The notes below the pieces were generated by a model. It was not told the DNA's origin and did not search any database. It saw only the letters and a program-made list of their open reading frames with translations. DNA of 64,000 bases, taken from CAYOYK01 sp964408185 (GTDB lineage: Bacteria > Bacillota > Clostridia > Christensenellales > Aristaeellaceae). Where the stretch lies: the NCBI GenBank assembly GCA_964408185.1, contig CAYOYK010000006.1, positions 11,409 to 75,408 on the forward strand. The letters run 5' to 3'. Shown here piece after piece: positions 33,844 through 43,640 of this stretch. Numbering within the stretch: the stretch's first letter is position 1; the number at the start of each line of letters is the position of its first letter. The position numbers were made by a program, and so were the translations under genes.

Positions 33844-35648
33844 GGCAGCTCCACGCCCTGCTCGCGGGCCTGCGTGGTGTACAGCTTGTAGTACAAGCCC
33901 TTCTTCGCCATCAGCTCGTCATGGCTGCCGCTCTCCTGTATCCCCTTGTTGCCGATATAGAGGATTTTGTCGCAGTTCTTGATGGTGCTCAGCCTGTGCG
34001 CGATGATAAACGACGTGCGGCCCTTGAGCAGCGCCTGAATGCCCTCTTGCAGCAGCCGCTCCGTTTTGGTATCGATGGAGGAGGTCGCCTCGTCCAGAAT
34101 AAGGATTTTCGGGTCGCTCAGCAGCGTGCGGGCAAAGGCGATCAGCTGCTTCTGGCCTTGGGACAGGCCGCTGCCGCGCTCGTTGACGGTGGTTCGGTAG
34201 CCCTGCGACATCTCGCGGATAAAGTCGTCCGCGCGCACGGCCTTTGCGGCGGCGCGGATATCGGCGTCGGTCGCGTCCAGACGGCCGTAGCGGATGTTAT
34301 CCAGGATGGTTCCGCTGAAGATAAAGCTGTCCTGAAGCATGATACCGAGCTGCGTGCGCAGGCTGTGCAGCGTTACGCCGCTCACGTCGTACTCTTGCCG
34401 ATCGTCCTGCCCGCGCAGCGAAATGGAGCCCTCGTTGATGTTGTAGAAGCGGCACAGCAGGTTGACAACGGTGCTTTTGCCCGCTCCGGTCGGCCCGACC
34501 AGCGCGACGCTCTGCCCGGCGTCCACATGCAGGTCGATGTGCTCAAGCACGTTCACGCCCTCGTCATAGGCGAATGTCACGTTGCGAAAATCCACCTGCC
34601 CGTCGATCTCCGGCAGCACAACCGCGTCCGGCTTGTCGTCCACCACAACAGGCTCGTCCATCGTTTCAAAAATACGCTCCAAGTACGCCAAGTTGTTCAC
34701 AAAGGAATTGTAGATGTTGGCAAGGTTTGTGATGGGCTGCCAGAACCGCGATACATACTGCCCCATGGCGAGGATCACGCCAAAGCTGACCATCGCGCCG
34801 CTCATCCAGTACACGCCCGCCGTATACATAAACGAGAACACGATCTGGGTGATGATCTCGCTGCTCAGCCATACCGTGTTGCTGATGTAGATGGCCTTCA
34901 TCCACACCGTTCGGCAGGCGGTCGCCAGCTTGTCCATGATGGACTTGTTCTCCTCCTGCCGCGCAAAAAGCTGGGATACGCGCACGCCGTCGATGGACTC
35001 GGCCAGATAGGCGTTAAAGTTGGAGCTTTTGTTGCTCTGCTCGCGCCAAGCCTTGCGCTGCTTGGGCTTGAGGAGGAAGATCACCACTGTAAAGACCGGC
35101 AGCCCGGCCACGATGATGCCCGCCAGCAGCGCGTTGGTGGAGAACATAAACACCATGATAAAAATGATATTCATGATCTCCAGCAGGCTGTTGATGATCC
35201 CGTTGCTGAGGATATCGGAGACGGAGTTGACATAGTTGATGACGCGCACGAGGATCTTTCCGGCCGGACGGCTGTCGTAATAGCTGAACGGCAGGCGCTG
35301 CAGGTGCGCAAACAAATCGGTACGGATATCGTAGATAATGTCTTGGCTCACGTTGGCCATAATGCGGCTGCGAATGGTGGTGAACACGATGCTGATGAGA
35401 ATGACGCCCACGAAGATCAGCCCCATTTGCCACAGCAGGGCCACGTTTTTGTTGGGCACGGCGTCGTCCAGCACCCATTGCGTGATTTTTGGGATGAACA
35501 GCGAGCTTACGCTGGCTGCCGCGCTCAGCAGCAGCGCGAGGATCATCTTTTTGCGGTGCTTGCCGATGTACTTGCCCGCTCGCTTTAGGTGCTTGAGGTT
35601 AAACGGCGTTTCCAGCCGCTCGTCCACGTCAAACTTGTTGCGTGCCAT
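33840..35648 (-). CDS. Heterodimeric ABC exporter, subunit with canonical Walker B
   Basis: 602 residues: six membrane segments (about 25-320) and a C-terminal ATPase with Walker A GPTGAGKSTV, signature LSQGQKQL (Gly to Gln, degenerate) and Walker B LILDEATSSID with the catalytic Glu. This matches the TM288/BmrD-type half of heterodimeric multidrug or lipid exporters. Its start touches the stop of the partner gene. Confidence 0.93.
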   Translation of the reverse strand: MARNKFDVDERLETPFNLKHLKRAGKYIGKHRKKMILALLLSAAASVSSLFIPKITQWVLDDAVPNKNVALLWQMGLIFVGVILISIVFTTIRSRIMANVSQDIIYDIRTDLFAHLQRLPFSYYDSRPAGKILVRVINYVNSVSDILSNGIINSLLEIMNIIFIMVFMFSTNALLAGIIVAGLPVFTVVIFLLKPKQRKAWREQSNKSSNFNAYLAESIDGVRVSQLFARQEENKSIMDKLATACRTVWMKAIYISNTVWLSSEIITQIVFSFMYTAGVYWMSGAMVSFGVILAMGQYVSRFWQPITNLANIYNSFVNNLAYLERIFETMDEPVVVDDKPDAVVLPEIDGQVDFRNVTFAYDEGVNVLEHIDLHVDAGQSVALVGPTGAGKSTVVNLLCRFYNINEGSISLRGQDDRQEYDVSGVTLHSLRTQLGIMLQDSFIFSGTILDNIRYGRLDATDADIRAAAKAVRADDFIREMSQGYRTTVNERGSGLSQGQKQLIAFARTLLSDPKILILDEATSSIDTKTERLLQEGIQALLKGRTSFIIAHRLSTIKNCDKILYIGNKGIQESGSHDELMAKKGLYYKLYTTQAREQGVELP

Positions 35649-37393
35649 CAGCCAGCCACCTCCGTTTCGATCGGCAGGTCGTTTTGCAGCGCGTAGGTCT
35701 CGTAGTAGTAGCCGCGCTGAGCCAGCAGCTCCTTATGCGTGCCGCGCTCGGCGATACGCCCATCCTTGACCACGAGGATCAGATCCGCGTCCTTTACGGA
35801 GGAGATGCGCTGCGCAATGATGACCTTGGTGCAGGCGAAGGGCAGCTCGCGGAGCTGCTGCTGGATGTACTGCTCGGTTTCCATGTCCACGGCGGAGGTC
35901 GTATCGTCCATCACAAGGATGGAGGGCTTTACGGCCATGGCCCGCGCCAGCGCGATACGCTGCCGCTGCCCGCCGCTCAGGCCCACGCCGCGCTCGCCGA
36001 TGATGGTATCGTATCCCTCGCTCAGGCGGCGCACAAACTCGTCCGCGTCGGCGCGAACGGCAAAATCCTTCATCTCGTCCTCGGTGAGCGACGGGTTGCC
36101 GAACGCGATGTTGCCGTCCACGGTGTCCGAGAACAAAAACACGTCCTGCGTCGCGGTGCCGATTCCGCCGCGAAGCTGCTGCACCCGCCAGCGCCGCACG
36201 TTGCAGCCGTCCACCAGCACCTCGCCGCTGTTCGCGTCATAAAACCGGGCCAGCAGGTTGATCAGCGTGGTCTTGCCGGAGCCTGTCGGGCCCATGATCG
36301 CCAGCGTTTGGCCGGCCTCCACACGGAAGCTCACATCCTGCAATATTTTGTGCTTGTCCAGCTGAAAGCTCACGTTGCGGAACTCAATCTCCCCGCGCAT
36401 GCGCCCGTGCTCCACGGCGTCGTCCGCGTCCACAATGCTCGGCTGGGCGTAGTAGATTTCCATTACCTTATCGCACGAGGCGCTGAAGCGCTGGTAATCG
36501 TTGAGCAGGTTGCCAAGGCTGCGCATGGGGTTGCTCAGCGCCCAGCTCAGGCTGGTAAAGATGGTCAGCTCGCCCGGCGTCAGCTCGCCCTGAATGATAA
36601 AGAAGCCGCCCACAAAGACCGTAATCAGCGTCATTGCGTTGGCCAGCACCTCGATCAGGGGGTAGAAGGACAGCCACATCTTGTTGATATCAAGATGGGC
36701 TTTCCGGAACGCGCCGTTCTTTTCGCCAAAGCTCTTTTTCTCGTAGTCCTCGCGCGCGAAGGCCTTGACCACGCGGTTGCCCGCGATGTTCTCCTGCGCG
36801 GCGGTGTTCATGTTGGACAGCTTGTCTCGCATGTCGATAAACAGCGGCCGCACCTTGGAGGAGTACACCTTGGTAATGAGCATCAGCAGCGGCGTAACCA
36901 GCACCAGCATCAGCGTCAGCTTCCAGTTGACAAAAAACAGGTAGATCGTGGTCGAAAGGAACATCACTACGCAATCCACGGATACGTAGTCGATGTAGCT
37001 TAAAAAGTGACGGCACCAATCCAAATCGGCGGAGAGGCGCGTCATCAGGTCTCCGGTGCGGTTGCGATCAAAAAAACGCATGTCCTGGTATTGCAGCTTG
37101 CCAAACAGCCCGCGCCGCAGGTTGTACATGACGTCCTGAGAGCTGGTTTCCACAAGCACCACCATCAGGTAGCGGCTTCCCTCGCGCAGAATCTTGAAGC
37201 CCAGCATCCAAAGCAGAATGGGAATCAACGGATCGGGGTTTTGGGCCACAATCACATCGTCCACCAGCCGCGCGGTCAGCGCGGGGTTGATGAGCAGCAT
37301 GACCGAGGTTACCGCGCTGATGACCAGCGCCCATACGTGCCATTTGTGGTAGCGCTTGTCCATGTTGCGCCAGAGGAATTTGAGCTGGCTCAT
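35648..37393 (-). CDS. Heterodimeric ABC exporter, subunit with degenerate Walker B
   Basis: 581 residues: six membrane segments and ATPase with Walker A GPTGSGKTTL, canonical signature LSGGQRQR and Walker B LVMDDTTSAVD, where the catalytic Glu is replaced by Asp. This is the TM287/BmrC-type half. Thus one of the two composite ATP sites is impaired and the other complete, the normal asymmetric pattern. AGGAGG site. It lies 73 bases behind the rhamnosidase on the same strand. Confidence 0.93.
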   Translation of the reverse strand: MSQLKFLWRNMDKRYHKWHVWALVISAVTSVMLLINPALTARLVDDVIVAQNPDPLIPILLWMLGFKILREGSRYLMVVLVETSSQDVMYNLRRGLFGKLQYQDMRFFDRNRTGDLMTRLSADLDWCRHFLSYIDYVSVDCVVMFLSTTIYLFFVNWKLTLMLVLVTPLLMLITKVYSSKVRPLFIDMRDKLSNMNTAAQENIAGNRVVKAFAREDYEKKSFGEKNGAFRKAHLDINKMWLSFYPLIEVLANAMTLITVFVGGFFIIQGELTPGELTIFTSLSWALSNPMRSLGNLLNDYQRFSASCDKVMEIYYAQPSIVDADDAVEHGRMRGEIEFRNVSFQLDKHKILQDVSFRVEAGQTLAIMGPTGSGKTTLINLLARFYDANSGEVLVDGCNVRRWRVQQLRGGIGTATQDVFLFSDTVDGNIAFGNPSLTEDEMKDFAVRADADEFVRRLSEGYDTIIGERGVGLSGGQRQRIALARAMAVKPSILVMDDTTSAVDMETEQYIQQQLRELPFACTKVIIAQRISSVKDADLILVVKDGRIAERGTHKELLAQRGYYYETYALQNDLPIETEVAG

Positions 37394-37466
37394 AGAACCT
37401 CCTGCCCGGCGCTTGCCGCGGGCGGATTGTCAGGATGGGCGCGGCGGATTCATCCGCGCCGTTCGC

Positions 37467-39722
37467 CTAGCGGCGCACAAAGCGGTACTCCGTGCTGCAA
37501 GCGGGTCGGCTGGCTTCCCTGCAGTCCGCAAACGCGTAGCCGGCGGGCGCATACAGCGTTGCGCTTACCCGGCCGGGCAGCGCGACGGTGTACAGCACCT
37601 CGTCGCCCTGCCTGCGCCATTTGAGCGCTACCCGTCCGGCGGGCAGCATGTGGTAGCCCTCGGCGCTTTGCATGGTGGCCGGGAAGAAGGGCCTGAGGTC
37701 GATCTCGTCCGGGGTGGTCAGGCGCGGGTTGACGCGCAGGCCCAGCAGGTTTTCGTAAAAGCAGCGGCTCACGTCGCCCCAGCAATGATGGTTGAGGCTG
37801 CCCACCTTCCCGCTTTCGTCCGCGTGGAAGATCTCGCGCAGGGTGGTCGCGCCGCGCGCGGCCCATGCGCCGTAGCTTGGGAAATCGGGCCGGGCGATCA
37901 TTCGGAAGGCCAACTCGCCGTCGCCGTGCGCAAACAGCAGATCGAAGATCACGCGCATGCCCAAAAAGCCGATGTCCATGTGGTCGTTCTGCTCATGGAT
38001 GAACTCCAGCAGGCGCGCGTAGGCGGCGGGCTCCTCCTGCGCGGTGAACAGGCCGTGGTAGAGCGCCATGGCCTGCGCGGTTTGGCAGGAACCCAGCGCG
38101 GTCAGCGTGTCCGCGTCGATCAGGCGCTCCCGCGCGGCGCGGCGGATCTCATCGGCCATGCTTTGCGCATAGTCGCGCTCCAGCGCCATGCCCAGCAGAT
38201 CAAACAGCTCCGCAGCCTTGCGGGCCATATCCATACAGATGAGCGTATCCGTCACCACCAGCGGACACTTGCTGTCATCCGGCGGGCGGTTGATGGACAC
38301 CCAGTCGCACAGCCCAAACGCGAACAGCCCCTGCCCGTCGCGCCGGGTGTACATGTAGCGCAGGTAGCGCCAAATGGCGGGGGCGTTATCGGCAACGACC
38401 TGCCGATTGCCGGTGTAGCGATAAAGATAGTAGGGCAGGAGTACGATCACGGCGTCCCAAGCCGGGCCGTTGCCCCAATCGAACCCCCAGCCGCCCGTTG
38501 GGACGATGCCGGGCAGCATGCCATCTTCGGCCTGCGCCTTGCGAATGTTGCGCAGCCACTCGGCATAGGTGCGCTCCGCGCCGAAATTGAGCAGCATCTG
38601 CTCGCAGGAGAGCGCCGCGTCGCCCGTCCAGCCGTTCTTTTCGCGGTGGGGGCAGTCCGTGGGAAAGTAGGTCAGGTTGCTCAGCGTCGCGCGGCAGGTC
38701 ATCGCCTGAATGGCGTTGACGATGGGGTCGGACGTGCGCAGCTCGCCGCGCGTCGCCACGCCGGAGTGCATCACCAAGTAGGTGAGCAGGGCGGGCATGG
38801 CTTGGTCTGGGCGGAGGCCCTTGACCAGCGCGTAGCGGAAGCCGTGGTACGTGAAGCGCGGCACATGCGTCTGCGGCCCGTCCTTGCAGATGTATACATC
38901 CTTCTGCACCAGATCGTCCGGGCCGTAGCGGTCCTCAAACTTGATGTTGGTCATATCCAAACGATCGCCTACGCGGTGCTCGCCAAAATAGAGCTCAAGC
39001 GTCTGCCCGGCTGTTCCGTCGATAGAAAGGCGGCACAGCCCGGCGTTGTTCTCGCCAAAGTCGTACAGCTCGCCCTCGTCCGTATGGGTGACGGAAACTG
39101 GCGCGATCTCTCGCTCGATGACAATGGGCTCGCAGTCGCACAGGCGCTTTTCGCCCGTGGGCGCATCGCAAAGCTGGGCGCGGGGCAGATCGTCACACGG
39201 AGCGGAGGGATCAAACAGCTCCGGGCGCTCCCGGCGCGCGTCGTAGTGCTCGCCATAGCGCGTCGCGTCCATCAAAATGGGGGACTGCGCCACTTGGAAG
39301 GAATCGTCGCTAGCAAGAACCGTCGCGCCGTCGCCCTCGCCCAGCGTCAGCGTGAGAGCCAAACGCGGCGTGCCGCGCCACACCGCAAGGTCAAAATCCC
39401 AAACATAGCCGGCAAAATCGTTCTGGAAGCCGTTGCCCAACAGGACGCAGAGCACGTTGTCGCCATCCCGCAGATGGGGCGACAGGTCATACTCGTCATA
39501 ATACACAAGCTCCGTCGGCGCGCTGATGTAGGGGGCGAGCGGGCCCTTGGTCAGCTCCTCGCCGTTGAGGAACAGCGCGTAAAAGCCCAGCCCGGTGATA
39601 ACAAGGCGGGCCCTCTCGCCGCAATCGGCATGAAAACGACGGCGGAAAAGCGGGGCGGGGACAAAGCGCTCCCGTGTGCTGAAGGCATGGCCCGCATAGA
39701 TGAACTGCATTGGATATGTCAT
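37467..39722 (-). CDS. GH78 alpha-L-rhamnosidase
   Basis: 751 residues. N-terminal beta-sandwich domains (about 1-300; YALFLNGEELTKGPLAPY) and the (alpha/alpha)6 barrel from about 330, with DCPHREKNGWTGDA at 356-369 carrying the likely general acid E361, WGFDWGNGPAWD, and the late GSLNHHCWGDVSRCFYENLLGL. C-terminal beta domain. No signal peptide, so it would release rhamnose from imported oligosaccharides. AAAGGAGT site. Adjacent to the GH2 gene with a TetR gene between. Confidence 0.9.
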   Translation of the reverse strand: MTYPMQFIYAGHAFSTRERFVPAPLFRRRFHADCGERARLVITGLGFYALFLNGEELTKGPLAPYISAPTELVYYDEYDLSPHLRDGDNVLCVLLGNGFQNDFAGYVWDFDLAVWRGTPRLALTLTLGEGDGATVLASDDSFQVAQSPILMDATRYGEHYDARRERPELFDPSAPCDDLPRAQLCDAPTGEKRLCDCEPIVIEREIAPVSVTHTDEGELYDFGENNAGLCRLSIDGTAGQTLELYFGEHRVGDRLDMTNIKFEDRYGPDDLVQKDVYICKDGPQTHVPRFTYHGFRYALVKGLRPDQAMPALLTYLVMHSGVATRGELRTSDPIVNAIQAMTCRATLSNLTYFPTDCPHREKNGWTGDAALSCEQMLLNFGAERTYAEWLRNIRKAQAEDGMLPGIVPTGGWGFDWGNGPAWDAVIVLLPYYLYRYTGNRQVVADNAPAIWRYLRYMYTRRDGQGLFAFGLCDWVSINRPPDDSKCPLVVTDTLICMDMARKAAELFDLLGMALERDYAQSMADEIRRAARERLIDADTLTALGSCQTAQAMALYHGLFTAQEEPAAYARLLEFIHEQNDHMDIGFLGMRVIFDLLFAHGDGELAFRMIARPDFPSYGAWAARGATTLREIFHADESGKVGSLNHHCWGDVSRCFYENLLGLRVNPRLTTPDEIDLRPFFPATMQSAEGYHMLPAGRVALKWRRQGDEVLYTVALPGRVSATLYAPAGYAFADCREASRPACSTEYRFVRR

Positions 39723-39754
39723 ATGGACACTCCTTTATCGTTGGTGCAGTTGCC

Positions 39755-39763
39755 AGTATATCA
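39755..39763 (-). promoter_or_regulatory. Extended -10 promoter of the rhamnosidase gene
   Basis: TGATATACT on the minus strand, an extended -10; the -35 region (TCCGCA) is poor, so an activator may help. Confidence 0.5.
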
Positions 39764-39827
39764 TATTCTTATGCGAATGCGGATACTGTAAAAGGAAATT
39801 CATAAATTTAACAAAAAGCGCGGAACT

Positions 39828-39851
39828 TAAAAAAGTGGCAACGCCACTTTT
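39828..39851 (-). terminator. Terminator of the TetR gene
   Basis: AAAAGTGGC/GCCACTTTT with three-base loop, followed on the minus strand by TTTTTT. Confidence 0.82.
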
Positions 39852-39898
39852 CTTGATGCGATAGGCCGACTGCTCCTCTGCTTGGGCTTTTGACAAGC

Positions 39899-40464
39899 CT
39901 ATTTTTTGGCGAACGATTGCAGCATGTCCGCGGTGGAATCAAGATACGATTCCAGAATGATGGAAGGGTTGCCGATGGAATTCTGCAAATAGATCCCGTC
40001 GGCGGAAAGCAGCACAAGCCATGCGAGATAATCGGCGGAGATTCCCGTTACGCGATCGGACAGCTTTTGCGCGACCAGCGCGTGGAAGGAGGTGTAAAAC
40101 TCGCACAGGCGCTTGCGGATGGCCGAGTTGCCGTGCGTCGCCTCGGCGTACATTTGCATACGCATGGAGGCCTTGCGCACATCCGCGCGCACAAGATAAT
40201 TCACGAGCCCGCGCAGAGAGGTATCTTCCTTTGGGTCCTCGTCCCAAAGGACCAGCTCCTTGCTTTGCTGTTGCAGGTAGTACTCCGTTAAAGCCAGCAG
40301 CAGATCGCTCCGGCTTTTGAAATGATAATACAGCGTGCCCTTGGAAATTCCCGCCTCCGCAGCGTTTGGGAAAGAGAGATCCCCTCGTAGAAGTTATGTT
40401 CCAAAAGACGCATCGTGACCTCAAGAATACGCTGACGGATGTTTTCTCGTTTTGGAGCGGCCAT
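39899..40464 (-). pseudogene. TetR family regulator, frameshifted in the DNA-binding domain
   Basis: From ATG 40464 the protein begins MAAPKRENIRQRILEVTMRLLEHNFYEGISLSQ and then leaves frame near 40365. One frame over it continues AAEAGISKGTLYYHFKSRSDLLLAL and runs to the stop at 39899. Adding a single base (for example T in SQ-A[T]C-GCT, giving SQIAAEAG) restores a normal 188-residue TetR protein, so this is a one-base deletion or a sequence error in the turn of the helix-turn-helix. Divergent from the GH2 gene, which it would regulate. No tandem slippery site fits the required shift. Confidence 0.85.
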
Positions 40465-40493
40465 AGAGCACCTCGCTTCGTTTCGTCCAATTT

Positions 40494-40522
40494 AGTATAT
40501 CAGCTTTGCTACTTTTTGTCTA
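40494..40522 (-). promoter_or_regulatory. Promoter of the TetR gene
   Basis: TAGACA (40517-40522) and TATACT (40494-40499), 17-base spacer. Confidence 0.7.
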
Positions 40523-40548
40523 CTTTCGGAACACGTTTTTATCGCATC

Positions 40549-40577
40549 TTGACAAAATTTTAATGCATTTGTATTAT
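40549..40577 (+). promoter_or_regulatory. Promoter of the GH2 gene
   Basis: TTGACA (40549-40554) and TATTAT (40572-40577), 17-base spacer, back to back with the TetR promoter. Confidence 0.8.
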
Positions 40578-40596
40578 GACAATAAACAATCTGTCA
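40577..40596. promoter_or_regulatory. Candidate operator downstream of the GH2 promoter
   Basis: Inverted TGACA and TGTCA arms ten bases apart cover the expected transcription start. Short arms, so tentative. Confidence 0.35.
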
Positions 40597-40619
40597 ATCG
40601 GCAAGAAAGAGGATGCAAT

Positions 40620-43604
40620 ATGCTGCCAGTCTATGAGGACGTTACAAGACTCCATGTGGGAACGGAAGCGAACCGCTGCTTTTATTTGCCTTATCCGTCG
40701 GCCGAGCAGGCGCGCGGTATGGGGGAGAGCGCCCGCGCGCTTTCGCTTTGCGGAGAATGGGACTTTGCGTATTATGATCGGTACTGCGACCTGCCCGGAG
40801 CCATCGCCTTCTCCCGCAGCATTCCCGTGCCGTCCGTATGGCAAAATCAGGGCGTGGACAGGCATCAGTACACCAATGTGCGCTATCCCATCCCTTACGA
40901 TCCGCCCTATGTGCCCACCGACAACCCTTGCGGGGTATATCATCGCCGCTTTTCGCTGCACAGGAACCCAGACGAGCGGTATACCCTGTATTTTGAGGGC
41001 GTGGACAGCTGCTTTTTCCTTAACGTGAACGGCAGGGAAATCGGCTTCAGTCAGGTATCGCACAGCCCCAGCGAGTTTGACGTGACCGACGCGGTGTGCG
41101 ACGGTGAAAACGATATTACCGTGCTGGTGCTGAAGTACTGCGTCGGCACCTACTTGGAGGATCAGGACAAGCTGCGCATGTCGGGCATATTTCGCCCCGT
41201 CACGCTGCTGATACGCCCGGCGCGCCACATCCGCGATTATTTTGTGCACACGGACTTGGCCGATGATTTTTCCCGCGCGACGATCAGGGTCGATCTCTCC
41301 TTTGCCGGCGGGCCGATCGAGACGCGGGGCACGCTGATCGCTCCCGGCGGCGAGACGCTGGCGGTCGCCTGCGCCGAGGGCGAGACGCTCACATTCGCCG
41401 TCGATCATCCCGCGCTTTGGAACGCGGAGCAGCCGAACCTGTACACGCTGCTGCTGCAAACCGAGAACGAGTGCATCCCGCAGCGGGTCGGCCTGTGCCA
41501 AGTCCGCACGGAAAACGGCGTGCTGCTGGTCAATGGCCAAGCGGTCACCCTGCGCGGCGTAAATCGTCACGACAGCGACCCGGTAACGGGCTATGCCGTC
41601 AGCCGCGAGCAGATGCTGCGGGACTTGATTGTTATGAAGCAGCACAACATCAACGCCATCCGTACCAGCCATTATCCCAACGCGCCGGTTTTCCCGCAGC
41701 TCTGCGCGGAGCTTGGCTTTTACGTCATCGCGGAGAGCGACGTGGAGAGCCACGGCGTGACGGAGCTGTACGAGCCGTCCGGCACGCCTTACCATGAAAA
41801 AATGCGCCTCATCGCAAACGAGCCGATGTTTGCCGCGGCCATCCTTGACCGTGTGCAGCGAAACGTAATAAGGGATCAAAACTGCGCATGCGTGCTGATG
41901 TGGTCGCTGGGCAACGAGTCCGGCTGGGGCGAGAACTTCCGCCGCGCGGGCGAGTGGGTGAAGGCGTACGATCCGTCCCGCCTGCTGCACTACGAGGGAG
42001 AGTCGTTCGAGCAGGACGCAGGCGGCGCGGCCGAGACGCTGAGCGACGTCCACAGCCGGATGTATCCCTCGCTGGACGAGCTGAGGCGCCTCCTGAAAAG
42101 CGACGCGTCCCAGCGGCCTTTCGTGCTGTGCGAGTACGTACACGCCATGGGCAACGGCCCCGGCGATATCGAGGATTATCAGCGGCTCATCGACAGCGAG
42201 CCAAGGCTCTGCGGCGGCTTTGTGTGGGAATTCTGCGATCATGCCGTGTACATGGGCATGACGGCGACGGGCCGCCGCAAGTACTTCTACGGCGGGGACT
42301 TTGGCGAGTACCCGCACGACGGGAACTTTTGCATGGATGGGCTGGTGTATCCCGACCGCACGCCGCACACCGGACTCCTGGAGTACAAAAATGTCCAGCG
42401 GCCCATCCGCGCGGAGCTGCTGGCCGCGTCGCCGTGCCGCGTCCGCCTGACCAGTCATTTGGATTTTGCCGACGCGGGCGAGCTCTACGAGGTGCGCTAC
42501 CGCTTGGAGCGGGACGGCGAGCGCGTGGAGGAGGGCGTTCTGCCCGCGTTCCGGCTGCCGCCGCACGGCGCGGTCGAGCTGGATGTGCCCGTCCGGGCCG
42601 AGCAAGCGGGCTGCTGCCTGCTGACGCTGCAATACGCGCGCAGGCGGGAGACCCCCGTGCTGTCCGCCGGACATATCGCGGGGTTCGACCAGCTTACGCT
42701 GCGCGACGCGCGGGTGCGCCCGATGCTGCCTGCGCTGCCGGAGGGCCGCGTGCGCGCGGAGGAGAGCGAAAACCAGATCATTGTCAGCGGAGAGGGCTTC
42801 CGCTATGTGTTTGATAAGCAGGCGGGCGCGTTCAGCAGCCTGACGGCGGGGGAACGCTCGCTGCTGGCCAAGCCCATGCAGTACAACCTTTACCGCGCGC
42901 CCACGGACAACGACCGCAACGTGCGCCTGCAATGGGAGGCGGCCGGATATGACCGCCTGCGCGCCCGCGCGCAGGACGCGGCCGCGCGGGTACTGAGCGA
43001 CGGCAGCGTTGAGCTTAGCTGCCGCGTTACGCTGGCGGCGGTCTATCGTCAGCCCGCGATGCGCATTGACGCGCGCTACACGGTTGCGTCAAGCGGGGAG
43101 ATCACCATCCGTCTGGACGGCGAAAAGACCGCCTGCATGCCCCCGCTGCCGCGGTTTGGCTTGCGCCTGTTCCTGCCGCGCGCCATGAACAGGGCCGAGT
43201 ACTTTGGCTTCGGCCCGCAGGAGAGCTATGCGGATAAGCGCCGCGCGTCGCTCCGCGGCAAATTTATCACCACCGCCCAGCAGGACCACGAGCCCTACCT
43301 GCGCCCGCAGGAGAACGGCAGCCATTGCGGCTGCGACTATGTGACGGTCACGGACGGCAGAAGCGGGCTGTGCGCCTTGCCGGAGGGCAGCCTTTCGTTC
43401 AGCCTCTCGCCCTACACGCAGGAGGAGCTGGCAGGCAAGGCGCACCAGTTTGAGCTGGAGCCCTGCGGCGAGTCCGTGCTCTGCTTGGACGCGGCCATGG
43501 CGGGCGTCGGCTCCAATAGCTGCGGCCCGGCGCTGCTGCCCGAATATCGGCTGGACGGCGAGCGCTTTGCGCTGGCAATGACGCTGCGGCCTGTGCTGGG
43601 GTAA
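40620..43604 (+). CDS. lacZ: GH2 beta-galactosidase, LacZ type
   Basis: 994 residues from ATG 40620 (AGAGGA seven bases upstream; an upstream in-frame extension lies inside the promoter). N-terminal sugar-binding and jelly-roll domains, TIM barrel with acid/base E433 (SLGNESGWG) and nucleophile E505 (FVLCEYVHAMGN), GVNRHDSDPVTGYAV before it, and the C-terminal small-chain domain (LYRAPTDNDRN, FGFGPQESYADKR). No signal peptide, so it cleaves galactose from imported oligosaccharides. Complements the galactanases 15 kb upstream. Confidence 0.96.
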   Translation: MLPVYEDVTRLHVGTEANRCFYLPYPSAEQARGMGESARALSLCGEWDFAYYDRYCDLPGAIAFSRSIPVPSVWQNQGVDRHQYTNVRYPIPYDPPYVPTDNPCGVYHRRFSLHRNPDERYTLYFEGVDSCFFLNVNGREIGFSQVSHSPSEFDVTDAVCDGENDITVLVLKYCVGTYLEDQDKLRMSGIFRPVTLLIRPARHIRDYFVHTDLADDFSRATIRVDLSFAGGPIETRGTLIAPGGETLAVACAEGETLTFAVDHPALWNAEQPNLYTLLLQTENECIPQRVGLCQVRTENGVLLVNGQAVTLRGVNRHDSDPVTGYAVSREQMLRDLIVMKQHNINAIRTSHYPNAPVFPQLCAELGFYVIAESDVESHGVTELYEPSGTPYHEKMRLIANEPMFAAAILDRVQRNVIRDQNCACVLMWSLGNESGWGENFRRAGEWVKAYDPSRLLHYEGESFEQDAGGAAETLSDVHSRMYPSLDELRRLLKSDASQRPFVLCEYVHAMGNGPGDIEDYQRLIDSEPRLCGGFVWEFCDHAVYMGMTATGRRKYFYGGDFGEYPHDGNFCMDGLVYPDRTPHTGLLEYKNVQRPIRAELLAASPCRVRLTSHLDFADAGELYEVRYRLERDGERVEEGVLPAFRLPPHGAVELDVPVRAEQAGCCLLTLQYARRRETPVLSAGHIAGFDQLTLRDARVRPMLPALPEGRVRAEESENQIIVSGEGFRYVFDKQAGAFSSLTAGERSLLAKPMQYNLYRAPTDNDRNVRLQWEAAGYDRLRARAQDAAARVLSDGSVELSCRVTLAAVYRQPAMRIDARYTVASSGEITIRLDGEKTACMPPLPRFGLRLFLPRAMNRAEYFGFGPQESYADKRRASLRGKFITTAQQDHEPYLRPQENGSHCGCDYVTVTDGRSGLCALPEGSLSFSLSPYTQEELAGKAHQFELEPCGESVLCLDAAMAGVGSNSCGPALLPEYRLDGERFALAMTLRPVLG

Positions 43605-43640
43605 GCAAACGAAGCAGCCGCTTTGCTCTGCCCGTCGCTC

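Noticed and set aside
37356..39791. 811-codon open frame antisense to the GH78 gene
   Set aside because: The opposite strand has all GH78 motifs; this frame has no domain and arises from GC-biased third positions.
40360..40375. Programmed -1 frameshift in the TetR gene
   Set aside because: CCCAAAC is present but in the wrong register for tandem slippage from the upstream frame; a one-base deletion or error explains the data better.
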